DNA of 64,000 nucleotides from Aquipseudomonas ullengensis (GCF_014174475.1 NZ_JACJUD010000002.1:1-64000), one strand, 5' to 3'; positions 1-9,028 are shown, numbered from the stretch's first letter. Translations and numbers: made by a program. Notes: generated by a model not told the origin, from the sequence alone.

Positions 1-82
1 CCATCCCGAACTCAGTAGTGAAACGACGCATCGCCGATGGTAGTGTGGGGTTTCCCCATGTGAGAGTAGGTCATCGTCAAGC
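1..82 (+). rRNA. 5S ribosomal RNA, 3' end (5' part lies outside the window)
   Basis: The window opens inside a 5S rRNA gene: the segment running through GAAACGACGCATCGCCGATG, TAGTGTGGGGTTTCCCCATG and GAGAGTAGGTCATCGTCAAG is the conserved 3' two thirds of Pseudomonas 5S rRNA. The end is placed near 82, just before a strong terminator, so this is the distal end of an rRNA operon read left to right. The exact mature 3' end is uncertain by a few bases. Confidence 0.95.
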
Positions 83-90
83 TCCTATCC

Positions 91-134
91 CCAAACCCCC
101 AATCCGTGTAAACGGGTTGGGGGTTTGGCTTTTT
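91..134 (+). terminator. Rho-independent terminator of the rRNA operon
   Basis: A long near-perfect stem pairs CCAAACCCCCAATCCGT (91-107) with ACGGGTTGGGGGTTTGG (112-128). It is followed by CTTTTT. It begins about ten bases after the 5S gene. Confidence 0.9.
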
Positions 135-309
135 GGGCTAGGAAAACTCCTGAAGTCTGGCTGGCTTTGCTGCCTCCGCCGGTAGTGCGTTGTCGCTCTA
201 GAATCTAGCCTGTAAGCTGTTTCTCATTAGGCGGGAACCTTTACCACTGGGGGTATCGTGGAGCTCCGCACATATCTATGTATTTTTGGAATGGAGTCTG
301 ACCTCGATC

Positions 310-2610
310 ATGACTGAGCTGAAATCAGCCAAAACCCGCCGAACAACCAACTGGTCCGCCATCTGGATTCTGCCCCTGATTGCCATGTTGATTGGTGGTT
401 GGCTCGCTTGGCGCGCCTATGATCAGGCTGGCATCGAGATCCAGGTGTTCTTTCCGAGCGGGGATGGGATTCAGGTCGGCAAGACCGAGGTGGTCTACAA
501 GGGGATGTCGATCGGCAAGGTCGTGGCCATGGAGCTCGACGACCAAGGTAAGAACCGCGGTGTGCGGGTCGCCATCGAGATGGACAAGAAGGTTCAAGAT
601 CACCTGCGCAGCAGCACGCGCTTCTGGCTGGTTAAGCCGAGTGTTTCTCTGGCAGGTATAACCGGCTTGGAAACCCTGGTTTCCGGTAACTACATCACTG
701 TGAATCCAGGGGCGGGAGAACCCACTCGGGAGTTCGTGGCGCTCACAGAAGCGCCGCCTCTGGCGGATAGCGTTGCTGGTTTGCACCTGATCCTTAAGGC
801 TGATCGGCTGGGCTCGCTGAATCGCGATAGCCCGGTGTTCTACAAGCAGATTCAAGTCGGCAAGGTGAAAAGCTATGTCCTTGCTGCTGACCAAAGCACG
901 GTAGAGATCAAGATATTCATTGAGCCTCAGTTCGCCAGCCTGGTGCGCAAGCACACACGCTTCTGGAATGCCAGTGGTGTGTCCATCGATGCCGGCCTGT
1001 CTGGCGTCAAGGTACGTACCGAGTCGCTTTCCAGCATTGTTGCAGGGGGCATTGCGTTTGCCACGCCGGAACATCGTGCCGATAGCCCAGCAACCGACCC
1101 GACCATTCCTTTCCGTCTCTATGAGGATTACGAGGCCGCCCAGTCCGGGATCAAGGTTGCGCTGAAACTTACCGACTTCGAGGGGTTGGAGGCTGGGCGC
1201 ACACCGGTCATGTACAAGGGCATTCAGGTCGGCACCCTGAAGGCCTTCAAGGTCGATGAGGACCTGGCAGGTGCTTCCACGGAGCTGGCCCTAGACCCGA
1301 GCACAGAAGATTATTTGGTCGAAGGGACCGATTTTTGGGTGGTCAAACCGTCCATCTCGCTGGCGGGGATTACCGGTCTGGAGGCGTTGGTCAAAGGTAA
1401 CTACATTGCCATTCGCCCGGGTGAGAAGGGCGCTGCGCCTTCGCGCAATTTCGTGGCTCGGGCCAAGGCGCCGCCTCTGGATCTCGGCGCGCCGGGCCTG
1501 CACATGGTGCTGTTTGCCGATGCCCTGGGTTCGCTGGATGTGGGCAGCCCGATCCTCTACCACCAGGTCAAGGTCGGCTCGATCCAGAGCTACCAGTTTT
1601 CCCACGACCGCAAACGAGTGGTTCTGGGTGCGCATATCGAGCCGGAGTACGCCAACCTGGTGAACAGCTCCACACGCTTCTGGAACGCCAGTGGCATCAC
1701 GCTGACTGGCGGGCTATCCGGTATCGAAGTCAAAAGTGATTCCTTGCAGAGTCTGCTGGCTGGCGGTGTCAGTTTCGAAACCCCGGATATGAAGGCGCCG
1801 GTTGAGCGCAAGATCCAGCGTTTCACTTTGCACAAGGACCGCAGTGATGCCGTGCAGGAGGGCGTGGCGATCCAGATCAAGGTGGCCAGCGGTGACGGCC
1901 TGAATCCGGGCACGGTGATTCGTTACAAAGGGCTGGAGGTCGGCAAGATCGAAACAGTCGAGTTTACCGACGATCTGCAGGCCGTGTTGCTCAATGCCCG
2001 TATCACCAAGGCGACCACGCGTATCGCGGCCGTGGGCAGCCAGTTCTGGGTGGTCAAGCCCGAGCTGGGCCTGGCACGTACGGCCAACCTGGAGACGCTG
2101 GTGAGTGGTCAGTACCTCGAAGTGCAGCCGGCCAGCAAACCTGGAAAGGCGCAGACCTTTTTCGAGATACGCCAGCAGACGCCGATTGCCGAGAGCCGTG
2201 AGGAAGGCCTGAAGGTCATCCTGAGCGCCCCGCGTCGTGGCTCGATCAAGCCGGGTGTGGTGGTCAGCTATCGCGAGGTGCCGGTAGGCAAGGTCACCCG
2301 CTTTGAGCTAGGCCCAACCTCTGATCGCGTGTTGATTCATGTGCTGATCGAGTCGCGCTATGCGCCTCTGGTGCGCAGCGGCAGTCGCTTCTGGAACGCC
2401 AGTGGCATTGGTGTGGACGCCGGCTTGTTCAAAGGCCTGAAGGTGCGTACCGAGTCCCTGGAAGCGCTGCTCGAGGGCGGGATCGCCTTTGCCACGCCAG
2501 ACAATGCGCAGATGGGCGGGCCGGCGATTCCTGGGCAGACTTTTGCCTTGAACGAAGAGCCGAACGAGGAATGGATGAAGTGGGCACCGAAGATCGTGCT
2601 GGATAAGTAA
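310..2610 (+). CDS. PqiB/YebT-like MCE-domain intermembrane transport protein
   Basis: A 766-residue inner-membrane-anchored MCE (MlaD-type) protein of the PqiB/LetB class. These proteins form periplasmic tunnels that carry phospholipids between the inner and outer membranes. One N-terminal membrane segment (about residues 15-35) is followed by six MCE modules, starting near residues 40, 155, 280, 395, 515 and 635. They alternate between two subtypes: odd modules carry a Y-K-G-x-x-V/I-G signature and even ones Y-K-Q-I-Q-V-G or similar, so the protein looks like three copies of a two-module unit. Start: the ATG at 310 follows GGAATGGAG, and an in-frame TTG at 286 is less likely. The PqiA-type membrane partners usually found next to pqiB are not visible, since the rRNA operon lies directly upstream. 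The family call is firm; PqiB versus LetB naming is not. Confidence 0.9.
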   Translation: MTELKSAKTRRTTNWSAIWILPLIAMLIGGWLAWRAYDQAGIEIQVFFPSGDGIQVGKTEVVYKGMSIGKVVAMELDDQGKNRGVRVAIEMDKKVQDHLRSSTRFWLVKPSVSLAGITGLETLVSGNYITVNPGAGEPTREFVALTEAPPLADSVAGLHLILKADRLGSLNRDSPVFYKQIQVGKVKSYVLAADQSTVEIKIFIEPQFASLVRKHTRFWNASGVSIDAGLSGVKVRTESLSSIVAGGIAFATPEHRADSPATDPTIPFRLYEDYEAAQSGIKVALKLTDFEGLEAGRTPVMYKGIQVGTLKAFKVDEDLAGASTELALDPSTEDYLVEGTDFWVVKPSISLAGITGLEALVKGNYIAIRPGEKGAAPSRNFVARAKAPPLDLGAPGLHMVLFADALGSLDVGSPILYHQVKVGSIQSYQFSHDRKRVVLGAHIEPEYANLVNSSTRFWNASGITLTGGLSGIEVKSDSLQSLLAGGVSFETPDMKAPVERKIQRFTLHKDRSDAVQEGVAIQIKVASGDGLNPGTVIRYKGLEVGKIETVEFTDDLQAVLLNARITKATTRIAAVGSQFWVVKPELGLARTANLETLVSGQYLEVQPASKPGKAQTFFEIRQQTPIAESREEGLKVILSAPRRGSIKPGVVVSYREVPVGKVTRFELGPTSDRVLIHVLIESRYAPLVRSGSRFWNASGIGVDAGLFKGLKVRTESLEALLEGGIAFATPDNAQMGGPAIPGQTFALNEEPNEEWMKWAPKIVLDK

Positions 2611-2692
2611 GCGGCGGCGATTCAGTTTGGGTTAAGTCAGGGCGGCTATCTTGTTTCTTGTCGGAACCAACTACCCCTAGCGGAGATTGAAC

Positions 2693-3001
2693 ATGAACAA
2701 GTTGACTGCCCTGTTTGCCATTACTGCCCTTGCTGCTACTGCCGGTGTTGTCCAGGCCCGTGACCTGGGGCCGGACGAAGCGCTGAAGCTGCGTGATGCC
2801 GGCACCATCCAGAGCTTCGAGAAGCTCAACGCCGCTGCCATCGCCAAGCACCCCGGCAGCAAGATCGAAGAGACCGAGCTGGAAGAGGAATACGGCCGCT
2901 ACATCTATCAGGTCGAACTGCGTGACGCGCAAAACGTGCAGTGGGACCTGGAGCTGGATGCCACCAGTGGCCAGATCCTCAAAGACCATCGCGACGATTG
3001 A
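2693..3001 (+). CDS. Secreted PepSY-domain protein
   Basis: A 102-residue exported protein. It begins with a typical signal peptide (MNKLTALFAITALAATAGVV, cleavage near QAR). A single PepSY domain follows, seen as acidic stretches (ETELEEEYGRYIYQVEL) and the terminal pattern LELDATSGQILKDHRDD. PepSY domains are periplasmic or extracellular modules thought to inhibit peptidases or bind metals, and the partner here is unknown. The ATG at 2693 is preceded by CGGAG at 2681-2685, so I prefer it to the in-frame TTG at 2687. The gene stands alone between the MCE protein and the convergent mks operon, and a shared hairpin terminator follows it. Confidence 0.85.
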   Translation: MNKLTALFAITALAATAGVVQARDLGPDEALKLRDAGTIQSFEKLNAAAIAKHPGSKIEETELEEEYGRYIYQVELRDAQNVQWDLELDATSGQILKDHRDD

Positions 3002-3016
3002 TCGATCGCCAGATAA

Positions 3017-3045
3017 CGAAAGGGCCGCTTATGCGGCCCTTGTCG
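3017..3045. terminator. Bidirectional terminator between the PepSY gene and mksB
   Basis: AGGGCCGC (3021-3028) pairs with GCGGCCCT (3033-3040), and the flanking ACGA/TCGT partly extends the stem. T-rich tracts lie on the exit side in either direction. It separates two convergent genes. Confidence 0.75.
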
Positions 3046-3062
3046 TTTGTGCGGGTTGAGGA

Positions 3063-5882
3063 TCAGGCCGGCTGGCTTTCCGGCTCGGCGGCTTTCACCA
3101 CCTCGCGGCGCTTGATGAACTTCCAGTCCGCTTCGTCGATGTAGATGCCGTTCGGGCCGCTGCCACCTTCCAGATCGATAGCCACGGTTGCCGAGACCTG
3201 CGGTTTCACCGAGGCCAGGATCGGCACGAAGCCCAGCTGCAGGCTGGTCTCGATCAGCGCCTGCTGGTTGCGCTCGTCGATGTCCGCCGCTTCATCGAGG
3301 TAGTACGGCAGGCGTACCTTGCCGGCCTGCTCGCGATCCATCAGGTGCAGCAACAGGTACATGTTGGTCAGCGCCTTGATGGTCATGGTCGTGCCGTTGG
3401 AGGCGGCGCCGTCGATGTCGGTGTGCATCACCGGCGCGCCGCCGACCTTGGTGATCTCGAAGGCCAGCTCGAACAGGTCCTTGAGACCCAGCTGGTTGTG
3501 GTTGGCCGCGACCAGGCGCGCCAGGTACTCCTTGGCCTCCTCGTTCTTGGCGTCCTGATCGCCGCTCTGCTGCAGGTCGAACACCGACAGGGTCTCGCCT
3601 TCCTCGTACTTACCGGCGCTGTGGATGATCTGGTCGATGTGCTTGAGCGCGTCCTTGTTCGGTGCGAGGACGATGCGGAAGCTCTCCAGGTTGGACACCT
3701 GGCGCTTGTTGATCTCGCGGTTGAACAGCGCCAGCTGGTGTTCCAGGTTGTCGTAGTCGCTGCGGATATTGCGCAGGGTACGGGCAATATCCGTCACGGC
3801 AGCACGGCGCGCCTTGGCCAGGGTGAGGGCTTCGTCCTGGCGGTGCGCGTAGGCGTTGACCAGCAGGTGCAGGCGGCGCTCGACGTCGTCTTCGCTGTCG
3901 AACTTGGCCACGCCCTTGAGGCGTACCTGGGCGTACAGCGCCTCGATCTGTCCGTCGATACGCTGCAGCGCCTGCCAGCTGTCCTGGTAGTCGTTGAGCA
4001 GGGGCTGCAGGTTGTCCAGCGAGTCGTCGACCGGGTCCATGAACGGCGTGCCGAATGGCAGGTCGGCCGGCAGCAGTTGGCGACGGCGCAGGGCGTCTTC
4101 CAGGGTGCGCTGCTTGGCTTCCAGGTCGGCCAACTGACGGCCGACCAGTTGCAGCTTGGCGGACAGCTGCTGCACGCGCTCGGTGAAGGCGTCCGACGCG
4201 CGCTTGAGCTCGTCCTGGGCAGCCTCCAATTGGGCCAGCTGTTCTAGCTTGCTGGCGTCCTCGACGGACAGAGTCTGGCAGCGGCGGAAGTCTTCCAGCG
4301 CCTTCTGCGCGTCCAGCACGTCCTTGTACAGCTGCTCGGCCTGGGCCTTGCTCGCCGCGCGGTCGGCAGCCACGGCCTGCTGGGTCTTGAGTTGCTTGAG
4401 CTCGCGCTCCAGGCGATCGCGCTGGTCGCGCAGGGCGGCGCGGTCGGCCAGGGCCTGCAGGGCCGGCGGCTCGATATGCGAGAGGTCGATGGTCAGGCCA
4501 GGCACGCTGAACTGCTCGCCCTTGAAGCGATCCAGCACCGCTTCCACGGCCTTGACCCAGTCGTCGCCCTCGGCCTGGATGCCTTTCTCGCCTAGGGGCA
4601 GGCTGAACAGCTGGCCGTTGAACAGGCGCATTAGGCGATCGACGTCGGCCTGGCTGAACTCCTCACGCAGGCGCGAGTAACTGTTGTTGTCGGCGTGGTC
4701 GAGCTGCTGCTTGACCGACTTCAGGCGTTTCTCCAGGTCACGCAGACGCTCGTCCAGGTCCTCGGCGGAGAACTGCCGCGACTGCGCCAGGGCGCCGGCC
4801 AGTTCGTCGTGGGCGTCCTTGGCGGCGAGCAGTTGTGCTTCCAGCACTTTCACATCGTCGACCAGGGCGAAGCGGTTCTTCAGCACCGCCAGTTCGCCCA
4901 TCCAGCGCTGGATCTCGCTGATCTCGCGTTCCAGGCGCATCAGCTCCTGGGTGCCGCCGCGCTGCTCGTGCTGCAGGCCGTCCTGCTCGGCGCGGTAATG
5001 CTCGTGCTGGGCCAGCAGTTCGTCGCGGCGGGCGCCGGAGTAGTCCTGCCAGGTGCCGAGCAGGTTATCCAGCAGCGGCGACAGGCGATGCAGCTTGCCG
5101 CGCAGCACTTCGCGCTGCGCCACGCCTGCGGACAGCGCCTCGATCAGCGGGCCAGCGGTGACCAGTGCCTGGTAGTCCTGCTCCATGCGGCGCACATCGC
5201 GGAACGCCTCTTCGGTGGCGGCGATATAGTCGACGCTTCCGGAGCGCAGGCTGTGCTCGAAAGCGTCGAGGAACAGTTGCTTCAATTTCGCCGCGGTGAT
5301 CTCGCGCATATGCAGCAGGTTGATGAACAGGGCGCGGAAGGTCTTCAGGCTCTGCTCGCTGGTGGAGCGCAGCGGGATCAGGGTCAGGTCCAGCGGGATC
5401 GAGGTGTGTCCGCCAACCAGCAGGCGCCGCAGTTCATCGGGCTTCAGTTCATAGGCGACGATGCCGGCCTGGCCAAGGTTGTTGAACAGCTCGCGCTGGC
5501 GCAGGCAGGTGCCGTTGCTCTGGTAGTGCTGCAGGTCCAGCTCGCCACGGTAGGCGAAGAACTGGTGGCCGAAACCGCCGCCCGGGCCGCGACCGGCCAC
5601 GCCGATCACGTGCGGGCCGTGGGGCAGCGACACTTCGACGAGGATGTAGCTGGTGTCGCTGGCGAAGTAGAACTTGCGCGACTGCTCCAGGCTGTACTTG
5701 CCGAAACTCATGTCCGACATGCGCGCCAGGATCGGGAACTGCAGGGCGTTGATCGACGCCGATTTACCCAGGTTGTTGGCGCCATACACCGACAGCGGGT
5801 TTTCCAGCGGGAACAGGCCGAGGCTGTAGCCGGCGGTGTTCAGCAGGGCGAAGCGGCGGATGCCGTAGCGTTCCTGGCTCAT
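3063..5882 (-). CDS. mksB: MksB, SMC-like ATPase of the MksBEF condensin
   Basis: A 939-residue MukB-like SMC ATPase, the motor of the alternative bacterial condensin MksBEF, which compacts chromosomal DNA. The head half near the N-terminus has a P-loop, GANNLGKS, at residues 34-41. A long Glu/Arg/Leu-rich coiled coil spans roughly residues 250-740 with a hinge-like break in the middle. The C-terminal head half has a Walker B-like LPYYLDEAADID followed by a conserved QVSATVAIDL segment. Length fits the Mks family (short coiled coils compared with MukB). Its start overlaps the mksE stop by 4 bp, which indicates translational coupling. No mksG-like TOPRIM nuclease gene follows, so this is the chromosome-organising type and not the Wadjet/JetABCD plasmid-defence type. 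Confidence 0.93.
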   Translation of the reverse strand: MSQERYGIRRFALLNTAGYSLGLFPLENPLSVYGANNLGKSASINALQFPILARMSDMSFGKYSLEQSRKFYFASDTSYILVEVSLPHGPHVIGVAGRGPGGGFGHQFFAYRGELDLQHYQSNGTCLRQRELFNNLGQAGIVAYELKPDELRRLLVGGHTSIPLDLTLIPLRSTSEQSLKTFRALFINLLHMREITAAKLKQLFLDAFEHSLRSGSVDYIAATEEAFRDVRRMEQDYQALVTAGPLIEALSAGVAQREVLRGKLHRLSPLLDNLLGTWQDYSGARRDELLAQHEHYRAEQDGLQHEQRGGTQELMRLEREISEIQRWMGELAVLKNRFALVDDVKVLEAQLLAAKDAHDELAGALAQSRQFSAEDLDERLRDLEKRLKSVKQQLDHADNNSYSRLREEFSQADVDRLMRLFNGQLFSLPLGEKGIQAEGDDWVKAVEAVLDRFKGEQFSVPGLTIDLSHIEPPALQALADRAALRDQRDRLERELKQLKTQQAVAADRAASKAQAEQLYKDVLDAQKALEDFRRCQTLSVEDASKLEQLAQLEAAQDELKRASDAFTERVQQLSAKLQLVGRQLADLEAKQRTLEDALRRRQLLPADLPFGTPFMDPVDDSLDNLQPLLNDYQDSWQALQRIDGQIEALYAQVRLKGVAKFDSEDDVERRLHLLVNAYAHRQDEALTLAKARRAAVTDIARTLRNIRSDYDNLEHQLALFNREINKRQVSNLESFRIVLAPNKDALKHIDQIIHSAGKYEEGETLSVFDLQQSGDQDAKNEEAKEYLARLVAANHNQLGLKDLFELAFEITKVGGAPVMHTDIDGAASNGTTMTIKALTNMYLLLHLMDREQAGKVRLPYYLDEAADIDERNQQALIETSLQLGFVPILASVKPQVSATVAIDLEGGSGPNGIYIDEADWKFIKRREVVKAAEPESQPA

Positions 5883-6574
5883 GCGTCGATCTCCTGGGCA
5901 TCACGTTCTTCGGCCATGGCGCGGGCCAGGGCGTCTTCTTCGCTTTCTTCGGCGTCGGCCGGTTCGATGATCACGATGTCGTCCTCGACTTCATCGGCGA
6001 CCAGCACCGGCGTCGGCAGCGGCAGGGCGCTGTGCAGGCTGGCGGCGAGGTCGCGGTCCTGTTGCACGGACAGGCACACGTCGAGGAAGCGGTGCATCGG
6101 CGCGAGGAAGCGGTACACGCCGTTCTCCTCGCCGGCGAAGCCGAGCTGGGTCAGGCGGCGCATGACCTTCTCTTCCAGTTCTTCCTGGGTGGTGACTTCG
6201 GCCTGCAGGAACAGGTCCTTATACTTGTCCAGCAGCGGCGGCAGCTCGTCGCGGCCGAGGCTACCGCCATCAAGCACGGCCAGCGGGTCGCGGCCCTGGT
6301 CGGCGAGGTGCTCGACCAGGATGAAGGTGAACAGCGCCAGGCGCTGGGCGGTCTTGTTCACCTGGGCGCCCATCTGCTCGGGGACGAAGTAATAGAAACC
6401 GCGGGTGTCGCAGGTCAGCTCGTAGCCGAGCGACTTGAACAGCGCGCGGTACTGGTCCTGCAGGTTGGACAGCTGGGTGTACAGCTCCGGGTCGCGGCGG
6501 CTGATGTGGTAGCCCTTGAACAGCTCGCGGAAGATCGGCGCCAGCTGGGTCAGTTCTTTCAGGTCGATATTCAT
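5879..6574 (-). CDS. mksE: MksE, condensin accessory subunit
   Basis: A 231-residue protein beginning MNIDLKELTQLAPIFRELFK. It is the MukE-like winged-helix subunit that binds the MksF kleisin and DNA. The C-terminus is strongly acidic (VEDDIVIIEPADAEESEEDA). The reading frame stays open further upstream to 6682, but that part is made of an intergenic palindromic repeat, so I take the internal ATG at 6574. The gene overlaps mksB by 4 bp and is separated from mksF by about 110 bp of repeat sequence. Identification rests on position between MksF and MksB and on recognised N-terminal sequence. Confidence 0.9.
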   Translation of the reverse strand: MNIDLKELTQLAPIFRELFKGYHISRRDPELYTQLSNLQDQYRALFKSLGYELTCDTRGFYYFVPEQMGAQVNKTAQRLALFTFILVEHLADQGRDPLAVLDGGSLGRDELPPLLDKYKDLFLQAEVTTQEELEEKVMRRLTQLGFAGEENGVYRFLAPMHRFLDVCLSVQQDRDLAASLHSALPLPTPVLVADEVEDDIVIIEPADAEESEEDALARAMAEERDAQEIDA

Positions 6575-6594
6575 ACGCGATGCTCGCAGGCAGT

Positions 6595-6679
6595 CGTAGG
6601 GTGGAAAACCGCGAAGCGTTTTCCACCAGAGGATTCGAGGTGCTGGATGGTGGACAAACAGAGCGTTGTCCACCCTACG
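6595..6679. repeat. Composite palindromic (BIME-like) repeat inside the mks operon
   Basis: The outer ends are a 10-bp inverted repeat: CGTAGGGTGG (6595-6604) and CCACCCTACG (6670-6679). Inside are two hairpins: GTGGAAAAC/GTTTTCCAC (6601-6609 with 6618-6626) and GTGGACAA/TTGTCCAC (6650-6657 with 6666-6673). Repeats of this 'GTAGGGTGGA' kind are familiar as intergenic elements in several Pseudomonas species (from memory). This one lies between the mksF stop and the mksE start, where the transcript must cross it. Confidence 0.8.
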
Positions 6680-6685
6680 CAAGGC

Positions 6686-7927
6686 TTAACCATGAGGGCG
6701 GCCTACCAGCGCGTAGGAGCTCAGGCTGACCTGATGCTCGCGGGTGAGGTAATCGCGGCGCTCGAGGCGTTCACGCTGGAAGCGGCTATCGCGGGACAGG
6801 CGCGAGAACCAGTAGAGCAATTCGTCGGTGGCGCCGGTCGGTTCCTGCTCCAGCAGCCAGACCATCAGGTCCGGCAGCGGCAGGGCCTGCTCGCAGCGCT
6901 CGATCATCTCGCGCGCGGTGCGCGGTGCGCGTTGTGGTTCGCCCTTGCGCGTGGTGCTGGCCTTGGGGAACTGCGACGGCTTGGGTTCGAAGCGGGCGAG
7001 GGCGTAGACGTATGCCTCGACCTGCGAAGCAGTGCCGAGGAAGGTGCTCTGCGGTCGTGTGTGCAACGGCAGGGAGGCCTGCGGCACGGCATCCAGGCCC
7101 TTCTTGCGGATTGCCGCCAGGGCCAGCGCAGCGCCGCGGGTCACGGCGTTGTGCCGGCGCGCTTCCTCGCGCAGCGGCAGCAGCAGCTCGCGGGCCTTGC
7201 GCAGGGTCAGCTGGGCGGTGGTCTGCATTTCCAGGATGCGCGCGTGGGTGCGCAGCAGCAGATCGTCGTCGACCAGTTGGCCGAGGCGTTGCTGTTCACC
7301 GAGCAGCTTGAGCAGCACCTGCTCGACGCGGCGCACGCCCTGCTCGAAGGCGCCGTCGGCGGCGACCAGCTGGATCATCGGCTCAACGTATTCGTCCCAG
7401 GTCGCCAGCACTTCGGCGTAGCGCTGGCGCAGCGGAATCTGCCGGTCGCTGGTCTTGGCCCGCTCGGCCACGCCGATCAGCGCCTGCTCGTCATTGCCGA
7501 GCTTCTTCAGTACATCGCGCACACGCATGTCGAGCAGGCGCAGCTGGCGCGCCAGGTCGTTGCCGTCGCGGACTTCAAACGCGTCCTGGATATAGCCGGC
7601 CAGGCGCTCCAGGTGGCGCAGGTAGGCTTCGATCTCCAGGCACAGGCCGAGGCGGTGTTCACGCCGCAGGTAGGCGAGGAAGTCGTGGATCTGCGCGTTC
7701 AGCTCGAAGCGGTTGGGGCTCTTGGCCACCGGCACCAGGATATCCAGGCGAATCCACTGGTCGAGCAGGGCGGTGATGTCGGCAGGGCTGCCCTCGGGCA
7801 ACTGGGCGCCGAGCTGGTTGCGCAGTTCCACCAGGCTCAGGGTGCCGGCGTCGAAGCGCTCGCACAGCGGTTCCAGTAGCGTCCAGTGCTCGGCGAGGGC
7901 GCGCAGTACGCGCTTGGGGTCAATCAT
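6686..7927 (-). CDS. mksF: MksF, kleisin subunit of the MksBEF condensin
   Basis: A 413-residue MukF-like kleisin, first gene of the mksF-mksE-mksB operon. It begins MIDPKRVLRALAEHWTLLEP with an N-terminal winged-helix region. A helical middle region (roughly residues 100-300) follows, and the C-terminus ends in ALVGRPHG. Kleisins bridge the two SMC heads and hold MksE. The ATG at 7927 is the only sensible start; upstream is a structured repeat (7958-8073) in the divergent interval shared with the next plus-strand gene. The function is inferred from synteny and family resemblance, as the sequence has no catalytic motif. Confidence 0.9.
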   Translation of the reverse strand: MIDPKRVLRALAEHWTLLEPLCERFDAGTLSLVELRNQLGAQLPEGSPADITALLDQWIRLDILVPVAKSPNRFELNAQIHDFLAYLRREHRLGLCLEIEAYLRHLERLAGYIQDAFEVRDGNDLARQLRLLDMRVRDVLKKLGNDEQALIGVAERAKTSDRQIPLRQRYAEVLATWDEYVEPMIQLVAADGAFEQGVRRVEQVLLKLLGEQQRLGQLVDDDLLLRTHARILEMQTTAQLTLRKARELLLPLREEARRHNAVTRGAALALAAIRKKGLDAVPQASLPLHTRPQSTFLGTASQVEAYVYALARFEPKPSQFPKASTTRKGEPQRAPRTAREMIERCEQALPLPDLMVWLLEQEPTGATDELLYWFSRLSRDSRFQRERLERRDYLTREHQVSLSSYALVGRPHG

Positions 7928-7957
7928 TGGGGCATCCGTTCTGCAGGCTGCTTTCCT

Positions 7958-8073
7958 GATCTGCTGCGCGTCGGCCAGTCGGCGTTAAAAATGGCTTCGA
8001 AATGCTCATTTACAGCTCGTAAACTGCGCTTTCTCAGCCATTTTTGCCTTGTCTGGCTCTAGCTCGCGAGATC
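7958..8073 (-). repeat. 116-bp structured dispersed repeat, copy 1
   Basis: Read on the minus strand it runs from GATCTCGCGAGCTAGAG to GACGCGCAGCAGATC and matches the plus-strand copy at 52010-52125 along its whole length, with the same 116-bp size. It can fold: AAAAATGGCT pairs with AGCCATTTTT, with an inner TTTAC/GTAAA stem. It fills most of the 300-bp interval between the divergent mksF and 8228 genes, and nothing else is evident there apart from room for promoters. Confidence 0.85.
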
Positions 8074-8227
8074 ATCAATAGTTCAAAGGCGGCGGAATTG
8101 TACTGCAAAGGTGTGGGGCTGGCCGACCGGGTGTCGAAACGCCTGTCGGCCTTCCCCGACGCGGCGATTCAGGCCACAATTCCCGCCCATCAGAGCGGGC
8201 CGCTGCCCGCCACAGGAACTCTCTACC

Positions 8228-9028
8228 TTGATCGAAGAAGCCCGTCGCCGTGCCTATCTGACCGCCATGCAGGTGGTCAGCTGGCTGCCGCGCAGTGTGT
8301 TGCCCTTTGCCGCGCCGTCGCGGGCCGAGCTGCTGCAGCCATTGCCCGAGCCGGAGCCGCCGGTTGTCGCGCCGCCGGTAGCGGCTGCCGCGCCTGCAAC
8401 GGTACGCGAAGAAGCGCCGGCCCCCCGCCCGAGCATCGAAGTGCCGCGCCCGGCCGTGTCGATGCCCAAGCCGATGATCAAGGCAGAGCCGGCCGCGACC
8501 GAAGCAGAAGAAACCCCGGCACCAACCCGAACTACCCCCGTACCGCCGCCGCGCTTCGCCCTGCAGCTGCTGCGGGCTGGCGACTGCGCCCTGCTGGTCG
8601 AACTGCCGACCGGCGAATCGTTCCAGAGCCGCGACCCGGCCTATCTCTTATTGAAAGACCTGCTGCGCGCCGCCGGCCTGCCGGACAGCCCGCAGCAGGT
8701 TGGTGACGGTTCGCCGATCCACTGGCCGTTGCTGTCGCGCGGCAACCTCGATCAGGGCCCGGATGCCGCCCGTGACTATGTGCAGGGCGTGTTGGCTGGC
8801 CAGTTGGAAAGCCAGCCGTGTGCCTGCCTGTGGCTGATCGGTTTACCGGCCGTGCGTTTTGCTGGCGAAGGCGATGCCGAGAGCTTCAATCGCGAACTGA
8901 CCATCGACGGCCTCGGCCCTGCCTGGGCGCTGCCGGGGCTGGAACTGCTGATGGACGAGCCCGAGCGCAAGCGTGAGCTGTGGCAAGCCATGCGTCGGGT
9001 GATGCAGCGCTGGAAGCCTTCCATATGA
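8228..9028 (+). CDS. Conserved hypothetical protein upstream of rimI
   Basis: A 266-residue protein of unknown function. The start is taken as the TTG at 8228, giving MIEEARRRAYLTAMQVVSWL, because AGGAAC lies about ten bases upstream and the N-terminus fits what I recall of Pseudomonas homologues. Residues 40-105 form a low-complexity Pro/Ala-rich linker (runs such as EPEPPVVAPPVAAAAPATV). It separates an N-terminal amphipathic region from a folded C-terminal part rich in Trp and Leu (ALQLLRAGDCALLVELPTGE). Some databases may label it TonB-like because of the Pro-rich stretch, but I see no TonB domain or membrane anchor. Its stop overlaps the rimI start by 4 bp, so the two are translated together. 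Confidence 0.75.
   Translation: MIEEARRRAYLTAMQVVSWLPRSVLPFAAPSRAELLQPLPEPEPPVVAPPVAAAAPATVREEAPAPRPSIEVPRPAVSMPKPMIKAEPAATEAEETPAPTRTTPVPPPRFALQLLRAGDCALLVELPTGESFQSRDPAYLLLKDLLRAAGLPDSPQQVGDGSPIHWPLLSRGNLDQGPDAARDYVQGVLAGQLESQPCACLWLIGLPAVRFAGEGDAESFNRELTIDGLGPAWALPGLELLMDEPERKRELWQAMRRVMQRWKPSI

Noticed and set aside
4695..7879. Long plus-strand frames opposite mksB, mksE and mksF (565 and 615 codons)
   Set aside because: Low-complexity Gln/Leu/Ala/Val translations produced by antisense of coiled-coil and helical genes; the minus-strand genes are clearly real.
3063..7927. MksBEF as a Wadjet/MksG plasmid-defence system
   Set aside because: No TOPRIM nuclease (MksG/JetD) gene is adjacent on either side, so the housekeeping condensin role fits better.
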